Origin: CAXBBB01 sp963793245
GTDB taxonomy: Bacteria > Bacteroidota > Rhodothermia > Rhodothermales > BA12
Assembly (NCBI GenBank): GCA_963793245.1
Contig: CAWBZG010000002.1
Span: forward strand, 1,240,001-1,304,000
Reading direction: 5' to 3'
DNA: 64,000 bases
Shown piece after piece: positions 39,201 to 47,956 of this stretch. Positions within the stretch are counted from its first letter, which is position 1. Each line of letters begins with the position of its first letter. The notes beneath the pieces were generated by a model. The model was not told the DNA's origin. It searched no databases and was given only the letters and a program-made list of their open reading frames with translations. Made by a program: the position numbers and the translations under genes.

Positions 39201-40390
39201 AACGACGATCCGCCCAGCTTGCGATAGAAGAAATCGTCGGTTTCGGGCGAGAAGACGGGCACGTAGATCGAGCTTGCCGGAGCACCGAGATCGGCGTTGG
39301 GGCCGAAGTCTGCAAGTCCGGCGCGCGAGGTCCCGTCGTTCGCGAGCCACACGACCGACATGACTTCGGGATAGTCCGACGGATAATGCGGCTCCTGCAG
39401 ACCCCGATTGCCCGCTGACGCGACGATCAACACGCCTGCCCGATGCGCATACGCGACAGCGTCGCGGACGAGCGGCGATTGGTACACGTCGCCGAACGAG
39501 AGATTGAGTACGTCGACGCCCAGATCGGCCGCATAGAGAATCGCCCGTGCAACATCGTCGTCCTCGCCTTGCCCGTCCGAGCCGAACGCCCGCAGCGGCA
39601 CGATTCGCACGCCCGGCGCCACGCCGAACGTCTCGCCACTCGCCAACTGGCCTACTGCCGCGCCCGCCACCGTCGTCCCATGTCCCCGCCCCGGGCCACG
39701 GGTAGAATCCTCCGAGGCGTCCGCGTCAGGGTCGCGGTAATCGCCGGGACCAAGCACGAGCGCACGCTGAACGAAGTCCCAACCCTGCACGTCGTCGACG
39801 AAGCCGTTCGCATCGTCGTCTATACCGTTTCGGTCGGCATCTGTGAAGCGACCGTCGCCATCTAGATCCTCGCCGGAGTTGATCCATAACCTGTCACGGA
39901 GTGCCGGATGCGCTACATCGACTCCCGTATCGACGATTCCGATCGTCACACCTGGATCGCCGCTCGTAACCCGCCAAGCCTGAGGAGCGCCAATGACCGA
40001 AAGGTGCGCCGAACTGTCCGACGCGACGGGATTGAGCGACTGCAGATCCGTGTGATAAGGCTCCTTACTGAAACTGTTAAGTGAGATCAGGCGAGGTACG
40101 ACAGCATATAGCACGTCCGAACGCAGCGCTAGCCGGGCGGCGACTGTTTGGGCATCGTCGCCGGGTTCGAGAGCGACGCGAAACGTCTCGGGCAGCCGCT
40201 CATCAAAGAGAGAAATGTCGGCAGCCCCTAAACCGAAAAACTGTTCGTCGACGACAGGCCGAAGCGCATTCCCAGAGGCGATCGGACGCAGTCGGACGAT
40301 TACCTCATCTGAGTCTTGTATCTGGGCCTCAGCCGTCGCTGCGTTCCACAAACCCATCCAGCCGAGCACCAGCACGAGCAGCAACCGCAC
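36215..40390 (-). CDS. secreted subtilisin-like protease with FG-GAP repeats and T9SS sorting domain
   Basis: About 1391 residues. A signal peptide (VRLLLVLVLGWMGLWNAATAEA) is followed by a propeptide and an S8 domain with Asp154 (GIVDTGVDVAHP), His237 (GHGTTVAGAA) and Ser396 (GGSSLAAPQVAG). Then come Ig-like parts, several FG-GAP/VCBS Asp-rich repeats (FNGNGLPD, LDGDGRSE, LDGDGDDD, FDGDGVDE), and a C-terminal sorting domain (YVFPNP ... GVYLVRIV ... KAALL). It would be exported by the type IX system. The start is uncertain: the GTG at 40388-40390 overlaps the upstream glycosyltransferase by 62 nt, and an ATG at 40453 is the alternative. Confidence 0.85.
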   Translation of the reverse strand: MRLLLVLVLGWMGLWNAATAEAQIQDSDEVIVRLRPIASGNALRPVVDEQFFGLGAADISLFDERLPETFRVALEPGDDAQTVAARLALRSDVLYAVVPRLISLNSFSKEPYHTDLQSLNPVASDSSAHLSVIGAPQAWRVTSGDPGVTIGIVDTGVDVAHPALRDRLWINSGEDLDGDGRFTDADRNGIDDDANGFVDDVQGWDFVQRALVLGPGDYRDPDADASEDSTRGPGRGHGTTVAGAAVGQLASGETFGVAPGVRIVPLRAFGSDGQGEDDDVARAILYAADLGVDVLNLSFGDVYQSPLVRDAVAYAHRAGVLIVASAGNRGLQEPHYPSDYPEVMSVVWLANDGTSRAGLADFGPNADLGAPASSIYVPVFSPETDDFFYRKLGGSSLAAPQVAGAAALLRSLNQSLSPASLRSILSNTARDLGELGYDEQTGHGLLRVDEAVRRAVPGKFAITSPASEGGASQNLVAIVGSALDPAFRGLTIEVQRYGSDDAWGEIGRRETSVLDDTLAVWNASGDSDGTYVIRARLKRLGSTPLERRVRFMLDRSDPVIGVRFAGFAIRSGDQGLWVDVQTSDDTSVRLTASSGVVESDRVATAHGIFLPRTSPSAYTETVTLSARNVAGLTIDTTISIRLPADRYQSSLLTSTPTGLPTGHLLPTRNGRGLPDFNGNGLPDVALNAFQNEAIGDTLIIADISGGEALQGVKLVANVLPRDWGDADRDGVSDLLTQISGATLLLGTSGDGGYPTRPLFQDTTGLSRDTARAGRAAFLGAAIVDLDGDGRSELIGRSDSAWQVATFDGVSFTRGAKLDNPTPQGMGEITTNLMSDPRLAFGTFDGVFQAVSLDAEADLFAFAYDGSLLRSVWVEPQTDYAQRARLAVGDLDGDGDDDLISLRQTWTGPRASDNEREPQAAYVSLRLDGRERIAQVALVGPLLANASALTTDLDGDGSEEVLIAQEPFLYVFTQTNDGLALRWTLGDRPGDPRVISPGMSAHDFDGDGVDEVLVSTSDGILTLRASSALSPPVLSAAYPLGPNRVRLAWRANGADSVEVWTGEGDAIRRFASGLSNDTLTVDTDQVQTYRIRAVYGGMASAFSSPTIIAPRTLATMESVERLDQRQLRIRFSLPLDVDQATAAVNGASATLQTLADTRGVLLTLGASVAVGARIQLSGIRDAGGAPLGIVEVVVPEAPEIMRTLVIARAESISEDQVRLTFSDPVEVVTAQNPAAYAVSPSGSIAQAQVDATNPAVVTLRVTDAPRAGIGFVVTITATGVRAQSGALLAAEGAVVSIGAPAASLADAYVFPNPIRRSRDLDGLMIARLPVESEVTILSPTGALVTRFEAVSSLGGVRWDLTDRNGDRVPPGVYLVRIVSADGESRIVKAALL

Positions 40391-41606
40391 GGCCTTCAAG
40401 GACGTCCACGAACTCGGAGTTGGGAATCGGCAGACGACTGTGGAGCCACTCATCGTAAAGGGATAGCAAGTGATTGGCGGTGGCGGCAACGTCGCCAGGG
40501 TCGGCGATTCGGGCAGCACCGTAGGATTCGAGTTGATCCCGCGCTGCCCCGATGGGCACGAGTCCGAGCACGGGGCGCCGAGAGCCAAAGTACGCGTACA
40601 GTTTGCTCGTAACGATCTGCGCGGCCTGCTTCTGGTGCCCTACCGTCATCCACAGCACGTCAGCTGTCGCCATGAGCCGTGTGGCGTCGGCGGCTGACAC
40701 GTACCCAAGGGGTTCGATGTGATCACCAAGGTGCAGTTCGTTGACAAGCCTCTTAAAATGCGAAGGAAGCAATCCTGCAAAAACGGCTATTACCCGTGTT
40801 TGAGGGGATCGATCTAATGCTCGGCGGAGGGCATGGAGAAACGTGTCCGGTTGTTGGGCACCGTAGAAGACGCCAGTGAAGACGATTCGCATCGCTCGCT
40901 CGCGGCTCGCATCCGGCTTCGCTTCGATCTCGGGCGCATCATAGCCGTGCGGGACGACAACGGGCTGTATATCGTGCCTGGATTGGATAGAATCAGCGAT
41001 GGGGCGAGAAACCGTCCACACGTCATCAGCGCGTCCGACAGCCCATCGTTCTAGCGCAGCGTGAGCGCGTCGGTGAAGCGATGTGGCAAAGGTCTGGCGC
41101 GGTGCGTCGAGCCAATCGTCGCGAAAGTCCAGGACGAGCGGAAGATCAAGGCGCTCACTCAGAAATGCAGCACCAACCAAGGACGAATGCGGAGGTCCAG
41201 TCGCTAGGATGGCGTCGAACGGTTGAGATCGGTGCGCTTTCGACGCTGCGCTCAGAACGAAGGGCAACCAGCCGATCTTGGAGTCGGGAACGAGTAGGCC
41301 ATTCAGTATGCGAAACAGCAATCCTCCCTTCTCCCCACTCGTCGGCAAGACATGGGTGGCACGCGTGTCGGCACGTGTCGGGAGGTGTAGCGGGTCCAGA
41401 CTGCGCGTGCGAATCACCTTTATACCGGCCTCCTCGACTTGCTGCGCCAAATCGTCGTCCCAGGCGGCATAGCGTGACGGTGACGCGGTACACACAGTCG
41501 GTTGCCAGCCGAATTCCGGGAGATGGCGCACCAGACGTGTGATCCGTTGGACGCCGCTCATACCCATCGGTGGGAAGTAGTAGGCGAGGACGAGCAGCCG
41601 CTTCAT
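40329..41606 (-). CDS. family 4 glycosyltransferase
   Basis: A 425-residue GT-B enzyme. The N-terminal part, LAYYFPPMGMSGVQRITRLVRHLPEFGW, is the acceptor-side start common to GT4 enzymes. The donor domain carries MRIVFTGVFYGAQQPD and, near the end, the glycosyltransferase 4 nucleotide-sugar region YAYFGSRRPVLGLVP. The sugar and acceptor are unknown. It starts 1 nt after the M24 peptidase stop, and its last 62 nt overlap the subtilase start. Confidence 0.82.
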   Translation of the reverse strand: MKRLLVLAYYFPPMGMSGVQRITRLVRHLPEFGWQPTVCTASPSRYAAWDDDLAQQVEEAGIKVIRTRSLDPLHLPTRADTRATHVLPTSGEKGGLLFRILNGLLVPDSKIGWLPFVLSAASKAHRSQPFDAILATGPPHSSLVGAAFLSERLDLPLVLDFRDDWLDAPRQTFATSLHRRAHAALERWAVGRADDVWTVSRPIADSIQSRHDIQPVVVPHGYDAPEIEAKPDASRERAMRIVFTGVFYGAQQPDTFLHALRRALDRSPQTRVIAVFAGLLPSHFKRLVNELHLGDHIEPLGYVSAADATRLMATADVLWMTVGHQKQAAQIVTSKLYAYFGSRRPVLGLVPIGAARDQLESYGAARIADPGDVAATANHLLSLYDEWLHSRLPIPNSEFVDVLEGRAVAARAGARLDGFVERSDG

Positions 41607-41607
41607 T

Positions 41608-42660
41608 CTAGACGACGTGCAAGTCTGCTGACGCTCGGGTGAGACGCTGAGCGCCGCCGTCCCGTACCCAGATCATATCCTCGATTCGGATGCCCCACTC
41701 CCCCGGCAGGTACACCCCCGGCTCAATCGTCACCACAGACTCAGACGGAATAGTATAGTCGACCTGCCCGCTTAGCCTCGGCCACTCGTGAGTTTCCAGA
41801 CCGATGCCGTGGCCCAGGCCGTGAACGAATCGCTCGCCCAGACCCACCGCTTTAAGCGACAACCGCGCAGCCGAATCGACGAATGCAGCATCTACGCCTG
41901 GTTTCGCTACGGCAATCGCGGCGGCCTGCGCTTCGCGAACGGCCCGATACGCCTTGTGGAACGAATCACTGGGTGCACCCGCGTGCAGCATCCGTGTCAT
42001 GTCCGATGCGTAGCCGTCGACGACGCAGCCCATGTCGATGAGCAGCGGTTCGCCCGTTCGCCAGATCCGATCTGTTGGACGGGCGTGCGGGAGCGCGCTG
42101 TTCGGACCGGAGGCGACGATCGGCTCAAACGCCATCCGCTGCGCACCGGCACGCAGACATCCATAGACCAGTTCGGCTGCGATTTCCTGCTCCGTGTGCC
42201 CCGGAGCGATGCGGATGATCACATCAGCAAATACAGCTTCCGCTATACGTTGCGCCAGGACGATAGCGTCGACTTGCTCCTCGTGCTTACTGGCGACCAA
42301 TCGCTCAATGGCATCACCTGTTACGCGCAAGTCCAGCCCAGGCACCAGCGCTGCGATCACTCGCGACAGGCCAAACGTGAGGTAGGTCTCTTGCACAAAC
42401 AGCCCTCCATGATGGAGGATCAGCGGCGCCAGGGAATCGGCAAGCGGATCTTGTGTTACGACGATTTCGACGTTCGAACCGACCTGCTGGTGGGCCTGAT
42501 CTCGGTACCGTCCGTCCGTCAGCAAATGGGCATGACCGTCGCGAACGAGTAACCAGCCGTTCGAGCCGGTAAACCCAGTCGCCCAACGCACGTGGGGACC
42601 GTGCGTCACGAGCAGCGGACCACCCATGCAGTCGGAGAGCAGTTCGAGACGGTCTGTCAT
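41608..42660 (-). CDS. M24-family Xaa-Pro peptidase (second)
   Basis: A 350-residue creatinase-fold peptidase. N-terminal ATGFTGSNGWLLVR, then metal ligands in LIDMGCVVDGYASDMTR (two Asp), HGLGHGIGLETHE (His), TIEPGVYLP (Glu) and IRIEDM (Glu). Shorter than the enzyme at 20.8 kb and only distantly similar, so not a recent copy. It lies 2 nt after guaB and 1 nt before the glycosyltransferase. Confidence 0.9.
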   Translation of the reverse strand: MTDRLELLSDCMGGPLLVTHGPHVRWATGFTGSNGWLLVRDGHAHLLTDGRYRDQAHQQVGSNVEIVVTQDPLADSLAPLILHHGGLFVQETYLTFGLSRVIAALVPGLDLRVTGDAIERLVASKHEEQVDAIVLAQRIAEAVFADVIIRIAPGHTEQEIAAELVYGCLRAGAQRMAFEPIVASGPNSALPHARPTDRIWRTGEPLLIDMGCVVDGYASDMTRMLHAGAPSDSFHKAYRAVREAQAAAIAVAKPGVDAAFVDSAARLSLKAVGLGERFVHGLGHGIGLETHEWPRLSGQVDYTIPSESVVTIEPGVYLPGEWGIRIEDMIWVRDGGAQRLTRASADLHVV

Positions 42661-42662
42661 CG

Positions 42663-44129
42663 TCAGCCGCGCGACGTGTAGTTGGGCGACTCGCGCGTCA
42701 CGATCACGTCGTGGGGGTGGCTTTCTCGGAGTCCGGCGCCCGTAATGCGGACGAACTGAGCGTCACGTCGCATCGCGTCGATGCTTTCGGAGCCGGTGTA
42801 GCCCATCGCTGCGCGCAGTCCCCCAACCATCTGGTAGACGACTTCGCCCAGCATTCCGCCATAGGGTACGCGGCCCTCAATGCCTTCGGGAACGAGCTTC
42901 TTGATATCGTCCTCGGCGTCTTGGAAGTAGCGGTCCTTGCTGCCCTCCTGCATGGCGCCTACCGATCCCATGCCCCGGTACGCCTTGAACTTGCGCCCCT
43001 CGTACAGAATCGTCTCGCCCGGACTCTCGTCAACGCGCGCGAACATGCCGCCGATCATGACCGAAGAAGCGCCCGCCGCAATCGCCTTGGCGATGTCGCC
43101 TGTTTGTTTGACGCCACCATCCGCGATGATCGGAATACCCGACTTGTCGGCTTCCTCGGCGCAGTCCATGATCGCCGTTAGTTGGGGCACGCCAACGCCC
43201 GCGACGACGCGCGTCGTGCAAATCGAACCGGGGCCGATGCCGACCTTGACGCCGTCGACGCCCACTTCGATCAGGTCTCGGGTGCCCGACTTGGTTGCGA
43301 CGTTGCCTGCGATCACATCGAGGGCGCCGAACGCCTTCTTGACGTTTGCGACCGTCCGCAGCACGCCTTCGCTCTGTCCGTGCGCCGTGTCGACGATTAC
43401 GAAGTCGACCTGCGACTCGACGAGAGCCGAGACGCGCTCGACCACGTCCGGCGTCACGCCGACAGCCGCACCGACGCGCAGCCGCCCGTGTTCGTCTTTG
43501 CATGCGTTGGGGTGCCGCCGCCGCTTCTGAATGTCCTTGAACGTGATCAGTCCCTTCAACACACCCTCCTTGTCGACGACGGGCAGTTTCTCGATTTTGT
43601 GGTGCTGCAGCGTGTCCTCGGCCTGATCCAGCGTCGTACCGACCGGAACGGTCACGAGCGGTGTCGGCGTCATCACGTCGGCGAGCTTGACTGATGAGTC
43701 GAGTTGGAAGCGCAGGTCGCGGTTCGTAGCGATGCCAACCAGATGACCTTCGGTGTCGACGATGGGGATGCCTCCGATCGAATGCTTCGCCATCACACCA
43801 TGCGCCTCGCCGACGGTGCTATCGGGGCGCAGTGTGATGGGGTCGAGGATCATGCCGCTCTCGCTCCGCTTCACGCGACGCACTTCGGCAGCCTGCCGCT
43901 CGATCGTCATGTTTTTGTGCAGCACGCCAACGCCGCCCTCGCGCGCCATCGCAATCGCCATGTCCGCTTCGGTGACCGTATCCATCGCCGCCGAAAGCAG
44001 CGGCACGTTGAGCGAAATCCGCTTAGTCAGTTGCGACACGAGCGACACGTCACGCGGCATGACCGACGAGCGCGCCGGAACGAGTAGCACGTCGTCGTAG
44101 GTGAGGGCTTGCTGTATGATTTTCGACAT
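42663..44129 (-). CDS. guaB: IMP dehydrogenase
   Basis: Oxidises IMP to XMP, the committed step to guanine nucleotides. The 488-residue protein has an N-terminal barrel start (ALTYDDVLLVPARSSV), two CBS domains (about residues 95-205), the catalytic Cys loop GIGPGSICTTR, IADGGVKQTGDIAKA, and the flap MGSVGAMQEGS. The frame is open to 44189; MSKIIQQALTYDD is the normal start. It starts 5 nt after rluB. Confidence 0.96.
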   Translation of the reverse strand: MSKIIQQALTYDDVLLVPARSSVMPRDVSLVSQLTKRISLNVPLLSAAMDTVTEADMAIAMAREGGVGVLHKNMTIERQAAEVRRVKRSESGMILDPITLRPDSTVGEAHGVMAKHSIGGIPIVDTEGHLVGIATNRDLRFQLDSSVKLADVMTPTPLVTVPVGTTLDQAEDTLQHHKIEKLPVVDKEGVLKGLITFKDIQKRRRHPNACKDEHGRLRVGAAVGVTPDVVERVSALVESQVDFVIVDTAHGQSEGVLRTVANVKKAFGALDVIAGNVATKSGTRDLIEVGVDGVKVGIGPGSICTTRVVAGVGVPQLTAIMDCAEEADKSGIPIIADGGVKQTGDIAKAIAAGASSVMIGGMFARVDESPGETILYEGRKFKAYRGMGSVGAMQEGSKDRYFQDAEDDIKKLVPEGIEGRVPYGGMLGEVVYQMVGGLRAAMGYTGSESIDAMRRDAQFVRITGAGLRESHPHDVIVTRESPNYTSRG

Positions 44130-44134
44130 CGTGG

Positions 44135-44965
44135 TTATGCGACTTGTTTTTTGAGCTTGCTTACCTCGTTGGCCGACAGATGGCGCCATTTCCCTCTGCG
44201 AACACCTTTGCTCGTGATCCCAGCGTACTGCACGCGTTCGAGCTTGGAGACGCGGTGCCCGACGGCTTCGAGCATGCGCCGCACCTGCCGGTTGCGGCCT
44301 TCGTGGATTGACAGACCGATAGTGCGTTTGTCGCCGAGATAGGCGACCTGATCGGCGTGAGCGGGGCCGTCTTCGAGTTCGACGCCGTCGACGAGCGCTT
44401 GCAACTGCTCGTTGGTCACGTCGGCCTCGGTCTCGATCTTGTAGACCTTCTCGACGCTCTTAGACGGGTGCATCAGCAGGTGTCCCAACTCCCCGTCGGA
44501 CGTGAGCAGCAGGACGCCCAGCGTATGCCGGTCCAGGCGACCGACGGGAAACAGCGTGTCTTTGACGCTCTTGGGCAGGTCGATCAGGTCCATCACGGTC
44601 GAGCGGTCGTGCTCGTCGGACTTGGTCGTGATCGTGTCGTGCGGTTTGTTGAGTAGGATGTACGTCTGCTTCCCTAGCGTCAGCGGCGTGCCGTCGAGCT
44701 TGATGTCATCGCCGGGGCCAACCTGGACGCCCATCTCAGTCGTGATCTCGCCGTTGACCGATACGCGACCTTCGGCTATGATCTCGTCGGCTTTGCGGCG
44801 TGAAGCAACGCCGCTGCGGGCGAGGAAGCGGTTGAGACGCATCGGTTCGGTCAGCCGGCGCTCGGTCTTCTCTTCGCCGAATTTGCCGTTGCCTTTGCGG
44901 TCGCGCGAGCGAGTTTTGTTGGACGACGACGTTTTGCCGTAGCCTCTTGTGGGGCGTTTAGCCAT
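44135..44965 (-). CDS. rluB: rRNA pseudouridine synthase, RsuA/RluB family
   Basis: A 276-residue enzyme that would make pseudouridine in 23S rRNA. A basic N-terminal tail (residues 1-38) is followed by an S4 RNA-binding domain (MRLNRFLARSGVASRRKADE) and the catalytic domain with GRLDRHTLGVLLLTSDG (catalytic Asp) and IHEGRNRQVRRMLEAVGH. It overlaps scpB by 8 nt; the scpA-scpB-rluB order is common in bacteria. Confidence 0.92.
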   Translation of the reverse strand: MAKRPTRGYGKTSSSNKTRSRDRKGNGKFGEEKTERRLTEPMRLNRFLARSGVASRRKADEIIAEGRVSVNGEITTEMGVQVGPGDDIKLDGTPLTLGKQTYILLNKPHDTITTKSDEHDRSTVMDLIDLPKSVKDTLFPVGRLDRHTLGVLLLTSDGELGHLLMHPSKSVEKVYKIETEADVTNEQLQALVDGVELEDGPAHADQVAYLGDKRTIGLSIHEGRNRQVRRMLEAVGHRVSKLERVQYAGITSKGVRRGKWRHLSANEVSKLKKQVA

Positions 44966-45638
44966 CGGAGAGAGTTAAAGTATCAGTTGAAGATTCAGGC
45001 GCAAGTCTTTGCACCCCAGTATTGGAAGACAATGCGGCTTGCGTGACAACGAGCTGTGCTCGCTCGCGCTCGAAGCGAGGATCTGCGAGAATCTCTTCGA
45101 TCTCGCGAATGTCCGGAAGGTCGGCCAGCGTGTTCAATCCAAACGTTTCGAGGAAGGTCTCAGTCGGCGCATAGAGAATGGGGCGCCCCACACTCTCGCT
45201 GCGTCCCACGTCTTCGACCAACTCCAGGTCGACCAACCGCCCCAAGGCATACCCGCTGTCGACGCCCCGCACGTGGTCGATTTCCGGTTTGCTTACCGGC
45301 GCACGGTAGGCGACGATGGCCGCCGTTTCGAGCAACGTGGGCGACAACCCTTTTTCGACCGGCTCCTCGTCGAGCGCGCGGATGGCGGCATCCAGATCGG
45401 GATGGGTGAGAAGGCGGATACCACCCGCTTCGCGTCGCAGGACGATGCCCGTCGGTTCAAGCCGCTGGGCCAGTTGGTGCGTCGCCGCTTCAAGGTCGAG
45501 CGGCGTCACGTGCCAGGCGTACGCGCGCTCGGCAACGCTAGCGATCCGGTCCATTGAGAGCACTCCGCCATCCCGAAACGCAACGGCCTCGATCAGGCGA
45601 GACAGGTCGTGGGCGCTCGGCGATGCATTGGGGTTCAT
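44958..45638 (-). CDS. scpB: segregation and condensation protein B
   Basis: A 226-residue kleisin-associated winged-helix protein of the SMC-ScpAB condensin. It has two winged-helix domains, with GGIRLLTHPDL, ETAAIVAYRAPVSKPEIDHVRGVDSGYAL and GRPILYAPTETFLETFGLNTLADLP, all ScpB signatures. It starts 11 nt after scpA. Condensin organises the origin region. Confidence 0.94.
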   Translation of the reverse strand: MNPNASPSAHDLSRLIEAVAFRDGGVLSMDRIASVAERAYAWHVTPLDLEAATHQLAQRLEPTGIVLRREAGGIRLLTHPDLDAAIRALDEEPVEKGLSPTLLETAAIVAYRAPVSKPEIDHVRGVDSGYALGRLVDLELVEDVGRSESVGRPILYAPTETFLETFGLNTLADLPDIREIEEILADPRFERERAQLVVTQAALSSNTGVQRLAPESSTDTLTLSDG

Positions 45639-45649
45639 GCCGGGCCAAG

Positions 45650-46408
45650 TTAGGCGGTTTCCTCGCCCTCAGGCGTGGCTTCCATGTTAAAATCGCCTAC
45701 ACTCCCCCGGATACGCGCCTGCCCTCGCCGCACCAGTTCAAGCACGGCCAGTAGCGACGCGATGGTGTAGCGCCGCGTCCGCCCGTTCACGAAACGAGCG
45801 AAAGGCAGCCGACCCACGCGTGCAATCAGCCGCCCGACGACTGTCAGTTGACGCTCAATTGTATACCGCTGCGGCTTGACCTCGTGCTGCGGGGGTTTAG
45901 GTGGCTCAGTAAACAGCCGACGCAGCGACAACACGAGCCGTTCGCGCGGCATGTGCCGGGCAACTTCCTTGGCCTTGGGACGAACCAGCGGCGGCGGCTC
46001 ATGCATCCGCGCGCGCTCGGCTCGCTGCACGTCGAGCAGCGCCGCCGCCTCTCGCATCTGCACGTACGCGATCAGCCGCTCGACCAACTCGGCACGCGGA
46101 TCGCCCTCGCTCGCATCCTCACCTTCCACAGAAGGCGGACGCGGCAGCAGCATCCGCGTTTTGAGGTCGATCAAGAGGGCAGCGAAATAGATAAAATCGC
46201 TAGCCGCGTCCAGGTCAATCTGCGTCAGCGCGCGGACGTAGGTTAGGTACTCACGCGTGATCTGCGCGATGGGCAGGTCACGTATGGCGATCTCGTCGCG
46301 CTGAACAAAAAACAGCAGCAAGTCAAGCGGCCCCTCGAAACGCGGCAACCGGACCGCGAATCCGTCCGACTGCGGCAAGACGTCACTGATCGGCTCGGCG
46401 ATCTCCAT
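45650..46408 (-). CDS. scpA: segregation and condensation protein A
   Basis: A 252-residue kleisin that bridges SMC heads. N-terminal LPRFEGPLDLLLFFVQRDEIAIRDLPIAQITREYL and FIYFAALLIDLKTRMLLP are diagnostic; the C-terminal winged helix (RYTIASLLAVLELVRRGQARI) binds the SMC head. The frame is open to 46462, but MEIAEPISDVLP overlaps the M16 stop by 1 nt and is preferred. Confidence 0.93.
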   Translation of the reverse strand: MEIAEPISDVLPQSDGFAVRLPRFEGPLDLLLFFVQRDEIAIRDLPIAQITREYLTYVRALTQIDLDAASDFIYFAALLIDLKTRMLLPRPPSVEGEDASEGDPRAELVERLIAYVQMREAAALLDVQRAERARMHEPPPLVRPKAKEVARHMPRERLVLSLRRLFTEPPKPPQHEVKPQRYTIERQLTVVGRLIARVGRLPFARFVNGRTRRYTIASLLAVLELVRRGQARIRGSVGDFNMEATPEGEETA

Positions 46409-47673
46409 CAGGCTTGCGGCGAGAGGACGATAGTCGAGAACTGGCTGGGGTCGGCAAGCCACTGCGCCAACTCGCGCACGTCGTCAGCGGTGACGGCGTC
46501 GACTTGGGCAGCAAACGCGTCGGGCGAGGTGAGTTCGCCCATCGTCAGTTCCTGCCGTCCCAACCGGTTCATGCGACTCGTCAGGCTCTCCATTCCGAGC
46601 AACATCCCGCCTTTGACCTGGGCTTTGGCTTGGACGAGCGCGCGCGGGCTGACCTTCGTCTCGGCGAGCCTCCGGATCTCGCGCATGATGAGTTGACGCG
46701 AGCGGTCGATCTTGTGCGGCTCGGTCGCCATGTAGACGCCAAAGTCGCCCGCATCGTCGAACAGGTTGAAGTAGCTGTAGATCGAGTAGCAGAAGCCGTA
46801 TTTCTCACGGATGTTCTGACTCAGCAAGCTCGACATGCCGCCGCCCAACAAGGTGTTGAGCACGCTCACTGTCGTCCGCCGAGAGTCTTTGATGCCGAAC
46901 GCCCGGCGCGCGATGACTAGGTGCGCTTGCTGTATCGGCTTACCGATGACGTGCTCGCCCGGCGTCATTTCGGTCGGCGGCATGCGCGGCTGGTCGACGC
47001 CGGTTCGCAGGCCGCCCAACTCGCGCTCTGCCAACTTGATGATCTTGCCGGGATCGACGTTGCCCGCAACCGTCAGCACCACGCGCGACGCCACGTACTG
47101 CCGGTCGACGTAGGCTTGCAGCGACTCACGCGTCAGTCCCTTGACGCTGTCTTCCGTTCCGATGATCGGACGCCCCAACGAATGATCGGGATACAGCACC
47201 GTCTCGGCGTGATCGAAGACCAGTTCCTCAGGCTGATCCGCGTACATCCGCATTTCCTCAATCACGACCTCCTGCTCCTTGGGAATCTCCGCCAGGGGAA
47301 ACTGCGGCGAGACGATCAAATCCGACACGACATCGACCGCTCTCCCGACGTGCTCGTCCAGCCCACGTGCGTAGTAGCACGTGTGGTCCTTGGTCGTGAA
47401 CGCATTGAGGTAGCCACCGACCGACTCCATGCGCCGCGCGATGTGGTGCGTCTTGCGCTTGGCCGTGCCCTTGAACACCATGTGCTCGATGAAGTGCGTG
47501 ATGCCTGCCTCCTCCTCAGTCTCGTCGCGGCTCCCGGCATGCACCCAAACCCCCGCCGCGATCGATCGCGCCGTTGCGACGGGTTCGATCAGCACGCGGA
47601 CGCCGTTGGATAACGTGTGGCGGATCGCAGTCTCACCGGGTTGTTGGATCGGCTCAGGAATTGATTTATTCAT
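46408..47673 (-). CDS. M16-family zinc peptidase
   Basis: A 421-residue insulinase-type peptidase of the PqqL/processing-peptidase group. The inverted zinc motif is HFIEH (His60, Glu63, His64) with the distal Glu in EEMRMYADQPE. The C-terminal M16 domain has the LLGGGMSSLLSQNIREKYGFCYSIYS pattern. No signal peptide, so cytoplasmic. It opens the minus-strand run to scpA. The CCGTTATTGCA copy at 47676-47686 ends 2 nt upstream of the ATG. Confidence 0.92.
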   Translation of the reverse strand: MNKSIPEPIQQPGETAIRHTLSNGVRVLIEPVATARSIAAGVWVHAGSRDETEEEAGITHFIEHMVFKGTAKRKTHHIARRMESVGGYLNAFTTKDHTCYYARGLDEHVGRAVDVVSDLIVSPQFPLAEIPKEQEVVIEEMRMYADQPEELVFDHAETVLYPDHSLGRPIIGTEDSVKGLTRESLQAYVDRQYVASRVVLTVAGNVDPGKIIKLAERELGGLRTGVDQPRMPPTEMTPGEHVIGKPIQQAHLVIARRAFGIKDSRRTTVSVLNTLLGGGMSSLLSQNIREKYGFCYSIYSYFNLFDDAGDFGVYMATEPHKIDRSRQLIMREIRRLAETKVSPRALVQAKAQVKGGMLLGMESLTSRMNRLGRQELTMGELTSPDAFAAQVDAVTADDVRELAQWLADPSQFSTIVLSPQA

Positions 47674-47675
47674 AT

Positions 47676-47686
47676 TGCAATAACGG
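47676..47686 (-). repeat. CCGTTATTGCA motif, copy 6
   Basis: Exact 11-mer on the minus strand in the 5' untranslated region, 2 nt upstream of the M16 peptidase start codon. It is the only copy not inside a coding sequence. It points leftward. Confidence 0.75.
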
Positions 47687-47715
47687 ATTGTGAGGTTTGA
47701 CGTTCTGTCTCCACC

Positions 47716-47826
47716 GTGTCATCGCGAGGAGCGGAGCAGCCTGCCCTGAGCGCAGTCGAAGGGACGTGGCGATCTCCGTACTATCGGCCAGCGCTGGAGA
47801 TCGCCACGCTTCGCTCGCGATGACAC
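47716..47826. repeat. REP/MITE-like interspersed palindromic element
   Basis: A 111-bp element with 13-bp terminal inverted repeats (gtgtcatcgcgag / ctcgcgatgacac) and an internal 13-bp pair (cgtggcgatctcc at 47765-47777 / ggagatcgccacg at 47796-47808). Between them lies a cctgagcgcagtcgaaggg stretch. Elements with 'gtcatcgcgaggagcg' and 'gagcgcagtcgaagg' cores occur in many bacterial genomes as multicopy extragenic palindromes. One copy is in this window, between M16 and pnp. Confidence 0.65.
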
Positions 47827-47872
47827 ATGGACAGTTCGGAATGGGGTTCGCGGTGGCACTCCTCTACCAAAC

Positions 47873-47910
47873 GCCGAGCGGCAGACCTCGTGAGAAGCCT
47901 GCCGCTCGGC
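47873..47910 (-). terminator. hairpin downstream of pnp
   Basis: gccgagcggcag (47873-47884) pairs with ctgccgctcggc (47899-47910), 12-bp arms, 46 nt after the pnp stop. The minus-strand U-run is weak (gtttggt). Confidence 0.6.
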
Positions 47911-47956
47911 AGATCGATCGAAGCGTTCGGGTAGAACGCGTCAGGCGCGGTTGAGA

